Positions 34,354 through 42,301 of a stretch of DNA of 50,357 nt are shown one piece after another; the first letter of the stretch is position 1, and every line of letters begins with the position of its first letter. Location of the stretch: assembly GCA_964555705.1 (NCBI GenBank), contig CAZKTN010000019.1, forward strand, positions 1-50,357, read 5' to 3'. The notes under the pieces are model-generated. The model was not told the DNA's origin. It made no database searches and saw only the letters and a program-made list of their open reading frames with translations. This stretch comes from ZLKRG44 sp964555705 (GTDB lineage Bacteria; Planctomycetota; Phycisphaerae; Phycisphaerales; SM1A02). The position numbers were made by a program, and so were the translations under genes.

Positions 34354-34387
34354 AAGCAAGCCGAAATTGTGAACTGTCGCCACGGCG

Positions 34388-35146
34388 TCACTGGGCCGTG
34401 TAGCCCCCGTCGACGGTCACGTACTGGCCAGTGACAAACGATGCGGCAGGCGAGCAGAGCCAGCGTATGGCGGAGGCGACCTCCGGCACGGTTCCGATGC
34501 GCCCGAGCGGGTGCCGCGCGACCAGCGCCGCCTTGGCCGCGCTGTCGTGGCCAGCGAAGCGGTCGATCATGTCGGTCTGGATCGCTCCCGGGCATACGGC
34601 GTTCACGCGGATCCCATCTTGGGCGCACTCGAGCGCGGCCGTACGCGTGAGCCCGATCACCGCGTGCTTGCTTGCCACGTACACCGCTGCACCAGGGAAT
34701 CCGAGCTGTCCGGCGATCGAGGAGAGGTTCACGATGGCGCCGCCGCCGCGCGCGCGAATCGCCGGGATCTGGTGCTTCATTCCCATCAGAACGCCGCGCA
34801 CGTTGATGCCCATGATGCGGTCGCAGAGCTCCACGGTCACCTCAGTGATCGGGCAGCCGGACTGCTCGAGTCCAGCGTTGTTCACGGCCACGTCAAGGCC
34901 ACCGAACTCGCTGAGGGCGGCCTGCACGCTCGCACGCACGTCAGCTTCCGCAGACACGTCCGTGCGCACGAACACGGCCCGGCCGCCCGCGGACTCGATG
35001 CGGCGCACGGTGTCCTTGCCTTCGTCGACCAGGATGTCGGCCACGAGCACCGCGTACCCGTCCTTGGCCATCTCGATGGCCGTTTCGCGGCCGATTCCCG
35101 CGCTCGCGCCTGTCACGAGGGCGACCCGCTGTTTTGACGTGTTCAT
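34388..35146 (-). CDS. Classical SDR-family oxidoreductase
   Basis: 252 residues, standard classical SDR length. VTGASAGIGRE nucleotide loop, VNNAGLEQ, a catalytic Ser in NLSSIAGQLG and the YVASK Tyr-Lys pair, with PGAIQTDM and the FVTGQYVTVDGGYTAQ C terminus common to glucose-1-dehydrogenase/FabG-like members. Asp in VADIL after beta-strand 2 suggests NAD rather than NADP. Substrate unknown. Divergent from the DUF2867-type gene with 29 bp between starts. Confidence 0.9.
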   Translation of the reverse strand: MNTSKQRVALVTGASAGIGRETAIEMAKDGYAVLVADILVDEGKDTVRRIESAGGRAVFVRTDVSAEADVRASVQAALSEFGGLDVAVNNAGLEQSGCPITEVTVELCDRIMGINVRGVLMGMKHQIPAIRARGGGAIVNLSSIAGQLGFPGAAVYVASKHAVIGLTRTAALECAQDGIRVNAVCPGAIQTDMIDRFAGHDSAAKAALVARHPLGRIGTVPEVASAIRWLCSPAASFVTGQYVTVDGGYTAQ

Positions 35147-35156
35147 GGCATCTGCG

Positions 35157-35166
35157 AGGCTAACCT
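35157..35166. promoter_or_regulatory. Back-to-back -10-like element shared by divergent genes
   Basis: AGGCTAACCT. It reads TAACCT towards GTG 35176 (9-nt spacer) and TAGCCT on the minus strand towards ATG 35146 (10-nt spacer), sharing the central TA. Same design as the element at 27148-27157. Confidence 0.55.
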
Positions 35167-35175
35167 CGGCTCCAC

Positions 35176-36651
35176 GTGAATCCCGCGCAATCGAGACCCA
35201 TCCTTGTCACCGGAGCCACGGGCTACATCGGAGGACGGCTCGTGCCGCGCCTGCTCGAGCGCGGATACCGGGTCCGGTGCCTCGCCCGAAGCGCGGCCAA
35301 GCTGCTGTCGCGTCCATGGGCCAGGTCGGAGCGCGTGGAGGTGATCGAGGGTGACGTTGGCGACCCTGCTGTGCTCGCGCGCGCCATGGAGGGATGCGAG
35401 GCCGCCTACTACCTGGTGCACTCCATGGTGGCGGCGCGCGGCGAGTACCGCGAGCGCGACCTTCACCTTGCGGAGCGCTTTGGCCAGGCCGCTGCGAAGG
35501 CCGGGCTCAAGCGGATCATCTACCTCGGCGGGCTAGGTGAGTCCGGGGCGGGACTCAGCGATCACCTCGCATCGCGCCGCGAGGTCGAGTCTGCGCTCGC
35601 CAAGCACGGCGTGGCGGTGACGGTGCTCCGTGCCGCGATGATCATCGGGTCAGGCTCTGCCTCGTTCGAGATCCTCCGGTACCTCGTGGAGCGGCTTCCC
35701 GTGATGGTCACGCCAAGGTGGGTGCGTACCGAGTCGCAGCCGATTGCAGTGCGCGACGTGCTGCACTACCTGATCGCATCGCTCGAGACTCAGGAGACGG
35801 CAGGGCGCACGATCGACATCGGCGGACCGGAGGTCAAGTCATACTCCGACATCATCCGCGACATGGCCAGCGCACTGGGCCTTCGGCGCCGCATCCTGAT
35901 TCCCGTGCCGGTGCTGACGCCGAGGCTCAGCTCGCTGTGGATCCATCTCGTGACGCCCCTGGATGCAAGCATTGCACGTCCGCTCGCGGAGGGGCTGCGC
36001 AATAGGGTGGTGTGCAGTAACGACGATGCGCAGCGGCTCATGCCGCACCGATGCCTGACGATCCGCGAGGCGATCGATGCGGCAATCGCGCGCGAGCGCG
36101 CAGACCAGGTGGAGACGGCCTGGTCGGATGCGGGAACGATGCCGGGTGACCCCTCATGGTCAGGTGGCAGCGAGTTCCGCGACCACCGCGAGGCATGCGC
36201 CAAGGCATCGGTGGATGCGGCATGGTCGGCCGTCTGCTCGATTGGTGGCGAGCGCGGCTACTTCGGCGGCACGTGGCTCTGGCACGTGCGCGGATTCATG
36301 GACCGGTGCGTGGGCGGGCCGGGCCTCCGCCGCGGACGTCGCAGCCAGCACGAGTTGAGGGTCGGCGACGCGCTCGACTTCTGGCGGGTGACAGAGATCA
36401 GCGCGCCAAACCGGCTGGTGCTGCGCGCGGAGATGCGCCTGCCCGGCGTGGCGCAGCTGGAGCTTGACGTGCGCGAGGGCGATGCGGGGCCGGGATCAAG
36501 CGTGATCGGCATGACCGCAAGCTTCCGTCCGCGCGGCCTGCTTGGCATCGCGTACTGGTACTCCGTGGTGCCGCTTCACGGGCTAGTCTTCCCTGGCATG
36601 CTTTCGGGGCTCGTGAGGCTGGCGGAAGCGCGAGGAGGCTCACGCACATGA
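35176..36651 (+). CDS. NAD(P)-binding epimerase-like protein with DUF2867 domain
   Basis: 491 residues from GTG. Residues about 1-300 are an atypical SDR of the NmrA/complex-I-NDUFA9-like type (ILVTGATGYIGGRLVPRLLERGYRV, LVHSM, YLGGLGESG). The C-terminal 170 residues (FRDHREACAKASVDAAWSAVCSIGGERGYFGGTWLWHVRG onward) form a DUF2867-type domain. The classical YxxxK is absent, as usual for such proteins, so it may bind rather than reduce. The stop overlaps the wecB start as ATGA. Confidence 0.85.
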   Translation: MNPAQSRPILVTGATGYIGGRLVPRLLERGYRVRCLARSAAKLLSRPWARSERVEVIEGDVGDPAVLARAMEGCEAAYYLVHSMVAARGEYRERDLHLAERFGQAAAKAGLKRIIYLGGLGESGAGLSDHLASRREVESALAKHGVAVTVLRAAMIIGSGSASFEILRYLVERLPVMVTPRWVRTESQPIAVRDVLHYLIASLETQETAGRTIDIGGPEVKSYSDIIRDMASALGLRRRILIPVPVLTPRLSSLWIHLVTPLDASIARPLAEGLRNRVVCSNDDAQRLMPHRCLTIREAIDAAIARERADQVETAWSDAGTMPGDPSWSGGSEFRDHREACAKASVDAAWSAVCSIGGERGYFGGTWLWHVRGFMDRCVGGPGLRRGRRSQHELRVGDALDFWRVTEISAPNRLVLRAEMRLPGVAQLELDVREGDAGPGSSVIGMTASFRPRGLLGIAYWYSVVPLHGLVFPGMLSGLVRLAEARGGSRT

Positions 36652-37784
36652 CGCGGCGCATCGACATCATCGCGGGAGCGCGCCCCAACTTCATGAAGAT
36701 CGCGCCGATCATGCGAGCGTTCTCCGCGCACGCCGAACGGCACGCTGCCGCCTCTGGCGGCACATCGGGCGCAGGAGCGTCGCCGATCGTGCCGCGGCTC
36801 GTGCACACCGGACAGCACTATGACCGGCGCATGTCCGCCGACTTCTTCGAGCAGCTCGGCATCCCTGAGCCGGACGTCAATCTCGAGTGCGGCTCCGGCA
36901 CGCAGGCGGAGCAGACCGCGACGATCATGACGCGCTACGAGCGGCTGCTGATGGAGGCTCCATCGGCCGCATGCGTGGTTGTGGGCGACGTCACCTCGAC
37001 CATGGCCTGCGCGATCGTGGCGCGCAAGATGGGCGTGCCTGTGGCGCACGTGGAGGCCGGCATCCGCTCGGGCGACTGGAGCATGCCTGAGGAGATCAAC
37101 CGGGTCGTGACTGACTCGATCACCAACTGGTTCTTCACCACGAGCGAGGTCGCCAACGCGAACCTTCGCAAGGGTGGCGCAGCGGAGTCGAGCATCTTCT
37201 TTGTGGGCAACACGATGATCGACACGCTGCTTGCCAACCTCGGCAGGCTGCGCGAGCCGTCGTTCTTGAAGGCTGAGCGCCTTGAGGCCGGCAAGTACCT
37301 GGTGCTCACGCTGCACCGGCCGGCGAACGTGGACGATCCGGCATCGCTGCGCCGGCTGCTCGACACGATCGTCGCCAACGCGAGAGGCCGGACCATCGTC
37401 TTCCCTGTGCATCCGCGCACATCGAAGAGCCTCGCAGCCATCGGAGGGGCGCCCCGGGGGATCCTGATCGTCGAGCCGCAGCCCTACCTCGAGTTCATCC
37501 ATCTCGTGAAGCACTCGTTCGGGGTGATCACCGACTCAGGCGGCATCACCGAGGAGACGACGGTGATGGGAGTGCCGTGCATGACGCTGCGCGACAGCAC
37601 GGAGCGCCCTGAGACCGTCACCATGGGCACCAACGAGCTCATCGGCACCGACCCCGCTGCAATCCCTGCAGCGATGGCGCGCCTGATGGACGGGAAGTGG
37701 AAGTCGGGATCCATCCCTCCGCTCTGGGACGGCCGCACGGGCGAGCGAATTGTGGCTCATCTCGCGGAGCTGCTGGCGACCTGA
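36648..37784 (+). CDS. wecB: UDP-N-acetylglucosamine 2-epimerase (non-hydrolysing)
   Basis: 378 residues. Converts UDP-GlcNAc to UDP-ManNAc for envelope polysaccharides. Family motifs are GARPNFMKIAPIMRAF, HTGQHYDRRMSADFF, GDVTSTMACAIVARKMGVPVAHVEAGIRSGD, VHPRTSKSL and the C-terminal DSGGITEETTVMGVPCMTLRDSTERPET. The loop after residue 25 carries a small Ala/Ser/Gly insert (HAAASGGTSGAGAS). Translationally coupled to the DUF2867-type gene upstream, and convergent with a GT4 gene. Confidence 0.95.
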   Translation: MTRRIDIIAGARPNFMKIAPIMRAFSAHAERHAAASGGTSGAGASPIVPRLVHTGQHYDRRMSADFFEQLGIPEPDVNLECGSGTQAEQTATIMTRYERLLMEAPSAACVVVGDVTSTMACAIVARKMGVPVAHVEAGIRSGDWSMPEEINRVVTDSITNWFFTTSEVANANLRKGGAAESSIFFVGNTMIDTLLANLGRLREPSFLKAERLEAGKYLVLTLHRPANVDDPASLRRLLDTIVANARGRTIVFPVHPRTSKSLAAIGGAPRGILIVEPQPYLEFIHLVKHSFGVITDSGGITEETTVMGVPCMTLRDSTERPETVTMGTNELIGTDPAAIPAAMARLMDGKWKSGSIPPLWDGRTGERIVAHLAELLAT

Positions 37785-37802
37785 GGCGCGTGCAGCCGGG
37801 CG

Positions 37803-39002
37803 CTACTCGGGCCGCAGCGGCAGCAGGTCATCGGCTGGCGTGCCCAGCACCGCGTGCTCGATGAGGCGCCGCTGCACGTGAGGGTTCCAGAAGCGGTCGA
37901 TGACCGACTCGCACGCGCGCCGTGTCGCCTCCGCCGGCCATGCATCGCGTGTCCAGTCATGGATCGCCGCCGCCAGGCTCTCGACGCTGCCGCGCGTGAA
38001 CAGCGCGCCGGTGACGCCAGGGATGATCGCCTCCCACTCCGGCATCTGTTCATCCGCGTCGCTGTGCGTGATCACGGGCACCCCATACACCATGCTGTGC
38101 ATGGCGGTGAGCCCGACCTTGCCCGGCGCCACGGTGACCGTCGATGCGCTGATGAGCTCGGCGATGCGGTGCTCGTCGTAGCAGGCGCCCTCGAAGTGCA
38201 CGCGGACGCCCAGCCGCTCGGCCTGCGACCGCAGCGCAGCGCGCTCCGGCCCATCGCCCACAAGAATGAGCGCCACCGGGTGCCCCGCGCAACCGAGCGA
38301 GTGCAGCGCATCAATGAGCAGGTCAAGTCGGCGGATGCGGATGAGCCGCGTGGTGCAGATCGCCACCGGCATGTCGGCACGGCCGAACAGCGCTGTGCGG
38401 GTGGCCTCGCGGTGCGCCACGCCCATCGACCTCCTGATGCGCACCTGGGCATCCGTATCGAGGCTGTTGTAGATCACGTGCACCTGCTCCGGCTTCCAGC
38501 CGTGCCGCAGCAGGATGTCCTTGGCGATGCGGCCATAGACCAGGTGCTCGTGCGGCAGTGCATAGAAGAGCCGTCGCATGAGTCCCTTGAGTCCGCGGGG
38601 CTCATAGAGGTATCCGTGCCCCCAGAACAGCACGCGCTTGCCGAGCATGCGCGCGAGCAGCGCCCCAATCCACGTGCACGGCCAGTGCGGCACCGCATGC
38701 ATGATCACCGTGTCGAACTCAGGCCTGATGGCCCAGGTGATGGCGCCCCATTGCCACATGAATGGGCCTGGCAGCCGGTGCGTGGGCGCAAGCCTGAATC
38801 GCACGCGAGGCCCCAGCTGCGCAGGCTCGATCGAGTGCAGGTACTCGTGGTCGTCACCGACGAAGGTGAATTCGGCGACCGCGCTGCGCGCGAGCTCCTC
38901 GACGACTGCCTTCCGGTAGTGCGGGTAGAAGTGGTAGATGACGACGACGTTCGGGCGCCCGGAGGATCCCGCGCGAGTCGGTTCTGTTTGGGTGCCGCTC
39001 AT
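37803..39002 (-). CDS. Glycosyltransferase family 4
   Basis: 399 residues, GT-B fold. N-terminal NVVVIYHFYPHYRKAVVEELA, central LFWGHGYLYEPRG, VHVIYNSLDTDAQ, and the C-terminal nucleotide-sugar site VALILVGDGPERAAL...RVHFEGACYDEHRIAELISAS and PGKVGLTAMHSMVYGVPVIT. The family uses NDP-sugars to extend polysaccharides or glycolipids on the cytoplasmic side. The GH-x-YEP start of the second part is typical of envelope-polysaccharide GT4 enzymes. It lies convergent to wecB and close to other envelope genes. Confidence 0.87.
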   Translation of the reverse strand: MSGTQTEPTRAGSSGRPNVVVIYHFYPHYRKAVVEELARSAVAEFTFVGDDHEYLHSIEPAQLGPRVRFRLAPTHRLPGPFMWQWGAITWAIRPEFDTVIMHAVPHWPCTWIGALLARMLGKRVLFWGHGYLYEPRGLKGLMRRLFYALPHEHLVYGRIAKDILLRHGWKPEQVHVIYNSLDTDAQVRIRRSMGVAHREATRTALFGRADMPVAICTTRLIRIRRLDLLIDALHSLGCAGHPVALILVGDGPERAALRSQAERLGVRVHFEGACYDEHRIAELISASTVTVAPGKVGLTAMHSMVYGVPVITHSDADEQMPEWEAIIPGVTGALFTRGSVESLAAAIHDWTRDAWPAEATRRACESVIDRFWNPHVQRRLIEHAVLGTPADDLLPLRPE

Positions 39003-39037
39003 GCGCGAATGCGGGTGTTGTACTGGAGGCAGGGGGC

Positions 39038-39043
39038 TAGCAT
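39038..39043 (+). promoter_or_regulatory. -10-like hexamer TAGCAT before the HD-GYP regulator
   Basis: GGCTAGCAT lies 6 nt before ATG 39050, with no Shine-Dalgarno between. Confidence 0.45.
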
Positions 39044-39049
39044 CGGGGC

Positions 39050-40831
39050 ATGCCGGATCCGGCAGCATCAGCGAGTGGGCGCACACTGGTGCTGCTCGTC
39101 GACGACCAGCCGATTGTCGAGGCTGCGCTGCGTGGGCTTCTCGCGGCCTTTGACGATGTTGAGCTGCTCGCGGAGCGCGATGCGGATGCGGGCCTGCGTA
39201 CCGCCCTCGCGCGCCGGCCGGACGTGATCCTGCAGGACCTCGTGATGCCTGGGGTGGACGGCCTGCAGCAGATCGAGCGAATTCGGGCGAACCCCGACCT
39301 GCGGGACACCCCGCTTGTGGTCCTCTCGTCCGACTCGAACGCGACGACGAAGGAGCGCTGCTTCGGGCTTGGCGCCAACGACTACCTGGTGAAGCTGCCT
39401 GAGGCGGTCGAGCTCGTGGCGCGGATCCGCTACCACGCGCGCATGGGGCGTGCGCAGCGCGAGCGCGACCGCGCGATCAGGGACCTCGCGGCAAGCCAGG
39501 CCGAGCTCCTCCGGCGCAACGCGGAGATCGACGCCGCCAACCGCCGGCTGGCGGCGATGAACGAGCTGCTCGGGCAGGAGAGCGAGGAGCAGCGCGAGCG
39601 AATTGCCGAGGTCGCGGCGCTTGGCGCGCGCCTCGGACGCGCGCAGGACCTCGATGAGGTCATCGAGCAGACGCTGCTCCTTGCGAGGCGGTTCACCGAT
39701 GCCGATGCCGGTTCGATCTGGCTCGCCTCATCTACGGGCCTGCGCCTCGTCTATACGCAGAACGACACGCTGCAGGCACAGCTGGGTGCCGGTGCGCGCC
39801 TTCCGCTGGCTGATCTTGTGCTGCCTGTCGACTCGAGCTCGATCGCGGGGCACGTGGCCGGCACCGGCAAGACGCTGCGCATCGATGACGTGCACGCGCT
39901 TGATGCATCGCTTCCGTACCACTTCCGCGCCGAGGTTGACCGGCAGACCGGCTACACGACGCGGAGCATGCTCGTTGCGCCGCTACGCGATGCGCGCGAC
40001 GCCATCGTGGGCGTGATCCAGCTCATCAATGCACGTGGCCACGGGAAGGTGGCAGGGCAGCAGGCCCTGTTCACGCGCGCCGATGAGGCGGCGGTGGACC
40101 TCTTCGCGGGCATGGCATCGCTGGCGCTCGAGCGCGCGAAGCTCGTGCGCAGCGCCATCATGCGCACGATCGCGACGGCGGAGATGCGTGACCCGAGCGA
40201 GACCGGTGCGCATGTGCAGCGTGTGGCGGAGTGCTCGGTGGCGATGTACGACCGATGGGCATCGCTGCACGAGATCGACGAGGCCGAGCGGCAGCGCCGG
40301 CGCGACGAGCTGCGCATCGCGGCGATGCTCCACGATGTGGGCAAGGTCGCGATCCCCGACAGCATCCTGAAGAAGCCAGGCAAGCTCGATGACGCCGAGT
40401 ACCGGCGCATCCAGACGCACTCTGTCCTCGGCGGCAAGCTCTTCGCGGATGTGGCCACGCCATACGACGAGGCCGCGCTTCTCGTGGCCATGCACCACCA
40501 CGAGAAGTGGGATGGATCCGGGTATCCGGGACAGATGGTGCGCCAGGACCTCTTGGGCCTTCCATCGGAGCTCGAGCAGCTGCCCGGCACCACGCCGCTG
40601 CACGGCGAGTCGATTCCGCTCTTTGCGCGCATTGTTGCCGTGGCCGACGTCTACGACGCGCTCACGAGCAGGCGCTCGTACAAGGAGCCGTGGAGCGACG
40701 AGAGGGTTGCGCAGTTCCTGCTCGAGCAGGCGGGGCGCCACTTCGACCCCGAGATCGTGCAGATCGCGCTTGAGCTGCTCGGCTACTTCAGGTCGGTGCG
40801 CGAGCGGTACTCGTCGGACACGGCGGGCTAG
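39050..40831 (+). CDS. Response regulator with GAF and HD-GYP domains
   Basis: 593 residues. Receiver domain (about 12-130; phospho-acceptor Asp63 in LQDLVMP, Lys in DYLVKL), a coiled-coil linker (about 135-185), a GAF domain (about 190-345) and an HD-GYP domain (about 360-590) with MLHDVGKVAIPDSIL and HHHEKWDGSGYP. HD-GYP proteins hydrolyse cyclic di-GMP to GMP or pGpG, so a phosphorylation signal plus a GAF ligand probably controls c-di-GMP level. The paired metal-binding His/Asp and the GYP motif are intact. No histidine kinase is adjacent. Confidence 0.94.
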   Translation: MPDPAASASGRTLVLLVDDQPIVEAALRGLLAAFDDVELLAERDADAGLRTALARRPDVILQDLVMPGVDGLQQIERIRANPDLRDTPLVVLSSDSNATTKERCFGLGANDYLVKLPEAVELVARIRYHARMGRAQRERDRAIRDLAASQAELLRRNAEIDAANRRLAAMNELLGQESEEQRERIAEVAALGARLGRAQDLDEVIEQTLLLARRFTDADAGSIWLASSTGLRLVYTQNDTLQAQLGAGARLPLADLVLPVDSSSIAGHVAGTGKTLRIDDVHALDASLPYHFRAEVDRQTGYTTRSMLVAPLRDARDAIVGVIQLINARGHGKVAGQQALFTRADEAAVDLFAGMASLALERAKLVRSAIMRTIATAEMRDPSETGAHVQRVAECSVAMYDRWASLHEIDEAERQRRRDELRIAAMLHDVGKVAIPDSILKKPGKLDDAEYRRIQTHSVLGGKLFADVATPYDEAALLVAMHHHEKWDGSGYPGQMVRQDLLGLPSELEQLPGTTPLHGESIPLFARIVAVADVYDALTSRRSYKEPWSDERVAQFLLEQAGRHFDPEIVQIALELLGYFRSVRERYSSDTAG

Positions 40832-40908
40832 ACGCGCGGGTGGCTCGCGCGGCGTGCGGACGCCTGGCGCGCTCTTGGAGGCAGCGCACGGGTCCATGCG
40901 ATGCGGGC

Positions 40909-40947
40909 AAAAAGGCAGGCGCCCCGACCGATTGGCCGAGGCGCCTG
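40909..40947 (-). terminator. Rho-independent terminator of the minus-strand PEP-CTERM gene
   Basis: On the minus strand, arms CAGGCGCC and GGCGCCTG (40916-40947) with further pairing across the loop are followed by CCTTTTT (A run at 40909-40913 on the plus strand). It lies 32 bp after the stop at 40979. Confidence 0.88.
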
Positions 40948-40978
40948 TGTTCAGTGCGGAGTGTGCCGGAGTCGCGCG

Positions 40979-41647
40979 TCAGCGGCGACGGCGGCTGCGG
41001 GCGAGGCCAGCCATGCCCAGCAGTGCGAGCGCTCCCGGAGCGGGCACGCCCTCGATGAGCGCAAAGCCCTGAGAGGGATACGCGGCGCTGACGGTGCCCA
41101 GGGACGTGCCGACCGAGGGAGCTGTGGAGGTGAGGAACCAGCGGCTGAGGCCACCCGTGCCGTTCACCATCTCGACATATCCAAGCGTGGGGATCTCGAA
41201 GCCTGGGTCGAGGCTGATCGTCCAGACGAACGCACCCGCCTGCGCGAGGTTCACGGTGAAGGTGTTCGCGAGCGAGCCGTACTCCGCGCCCGTCCCCGAG
41301 TAGTTGTAGAAGTTGAAGGTGACCGATCCGCCCGCGGTATCGGTGCCGCCCACGAACTGGAACTGTCCGAGGTACATCGAGGCACCTGTGCCGCTGGTCT
41401 GGTAGTAGTTGAACCCGCGCAGTCCGGTGCCGACCGGAAGGGATGCGTACGGCCCGGGGATTGCGCTGTATCGCAGGTCGCCCTCGGCGGCCGTCGAACC
41501 CTGGATCTGGCCATCGAGACCGATCCGGATGTGCTGCAGATCGCTGGACTGCGAGGTGATCGTGCCGTCGATCGCGGACGCAAGCGAGGCCACGGACATG
41601 GCGAGCGCGCCCGCGCCGACGGTGATGAGAGTCTTCGAGAGGGTCAT
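40979..41647 (-). CDS. Exported protein with PEP-CTERM-like sorting tail
   Basis: 222 residues. Signal peptide MTLSKTLITVGAGALAMSVASLASA, then a Gly/Ser/Thr-rich beta-type domain (SSDLQHIRIGLDGQIQG, GSVTFNFYNYSGTG, FVWTISLDPGFEIPTLGYVEM). The tail VPAPGALALLGMAGLARSRRRR is a complete PEP-CTERM-like signal: a motif, a hydrophobic helix and an Arg cluster. Such tails are processed by an exosortase/archaeosortase-type system not seen in this window. GGAG upstream supports the start. No enzymatic motif; possibly extracellular matrix. Confidence 0.82.
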   Translation of the reverse strand: MTLSKTLITVGAGALAMSVASLASAIDGTITSQSSDLQHIRIGLDGQIQGSTAAEGDLRYSAIPGPYASLPVGTGLRGFNYYQTSGTGASMYLGQFQFVGGTDTAGGSVTFNFYNYSGTGAEYGSLANTFTVNLAQAGAFVWTISLDPGFEIPTLGYVEMVNGTGGLSRWFLTSTAPSVGTSLGTVSAAYPSQGFALIEGVPAPGALALLGMAGLARSRRRR

Positions 41648-41904
41648 TGGGGTAGGTCTCCGGAGAGGGTTGAGTCCGCACTGATGTGTGGCGAGCGCCA
41701 CACGGGTCCCAATCACTCTCTCCAGATGACAGGCTCCCCGGTGAGGGGGAACGCAATCCCAACACGGCAAGGTGCCCGAGCCGCTGTTGCAGTCAAGGAA
41801 TCGCGGCGGGTAAATGTTTGGATCCGCAGGGCTTCTCGGGGCCTTGCGCGACGGCGGATAGGCGCTCACGAGCAACTGGGGGCGATGTCAACGATTATCG
41901 TCAC
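41648..41904. promoter_or_regulatory. Divergent intergenic region between PEP-CTERM-like gene and padR
   Basis: About 257 bp without coding content that I can support. In the minus-strand leader a perfect 7-bp hairpin GTGTGGC-GAGC-GCCACAC lies at 41686-41703, 38 to 56 nt upstream of ATG 41647. The remainder holds no recognised RNA or repeat. The padR promoter and operator follow directly at 41905. Confidence 0.4.
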
Positions 41905-41936
41905 TTGACACCGCTACTGTAGGAACTACAGTAGCG
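41905..41936 (+). promoter_or_regulatory. padR promoter with perfect 11-bp inverted-repeat operator
   Basis: TTGACA (41905-41910) is a consensus -35. Sixteen bases on, TACAGT (41927-41932) is a fair -10. Spanning this interval is a perfect dyad, CGCTACTGTAG (41912-41922) and CTACAGTAGCG (41926-41936), with a 3-bp centre GAA. The last base of the right arm is the first base of the GTG start codon. This is the position expected for a self-repressing PadR operator. Confidence 0.75.
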
Positions 41937-42301
41937 TGACCTTGGCACTACCGCTCCCAGACAAGCTTCAGCGCGACCTGAGCGTTGGCACGGCGTGGCT
42001 CGTGGTCCTTGCCACGATCGCGGGTTCGGCCGAGCCCATCCATGGCTACGAGATCGCGCGGCGTCTTGCCGACGAGGCGCCAGCTGGGCTCTCGTTCAAG
42101 CAGGGCACGCTCTACCCGATGCTCCGAGCCATGGAGGCCGATGGCCTCGTGCGGAGCACGCTCGTTCCGTCGTGCGAGGGACCGGCGCGCAAGTGCTTCA
42201 CGCTGACGGCTGAGGGCAAGCGCGTACTGGCCGCATGGACCGATACGTGGCGCAGCACGCGCGCCTGGATTGACCGCGTGATTGGAGGGATCGATGCATA
42301 G
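41936..42301 (+). CDS. PadR-family transcriptional regulator
   Basis: 121 residues from GTG. Winged-helix PadR: VGTAWLVVLATIAGSAEPIHGYEIARRLADE, GLSFKQGTLYPMLRAMEADGLVRS (recognition helix with GTLYPxL) and ARKCFTLTAEGKRVLAAW. No long C-terminal dimer domain, so the short subfamily-2 type. GTG is the only sensible start; the promoter geometry implies a leaderless message. Its stop overlaps the HAAS gene start by 8 nt (ATGCATAG). PadR genes next to HAAS-domain and ABC genes commonly regulate them. Confidence 0.9.
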   Translation: MTLALPLPDKLQRDLSVGTAWLVVLATIAGSAEPIHGYEIARRLADEAPAGLSFKQGTLYPMLRAMEADGLVRSTLVPSCEGPARKCFTLTAEGKRVLAAWTDTWRSTRAWIDRVIGGIDA

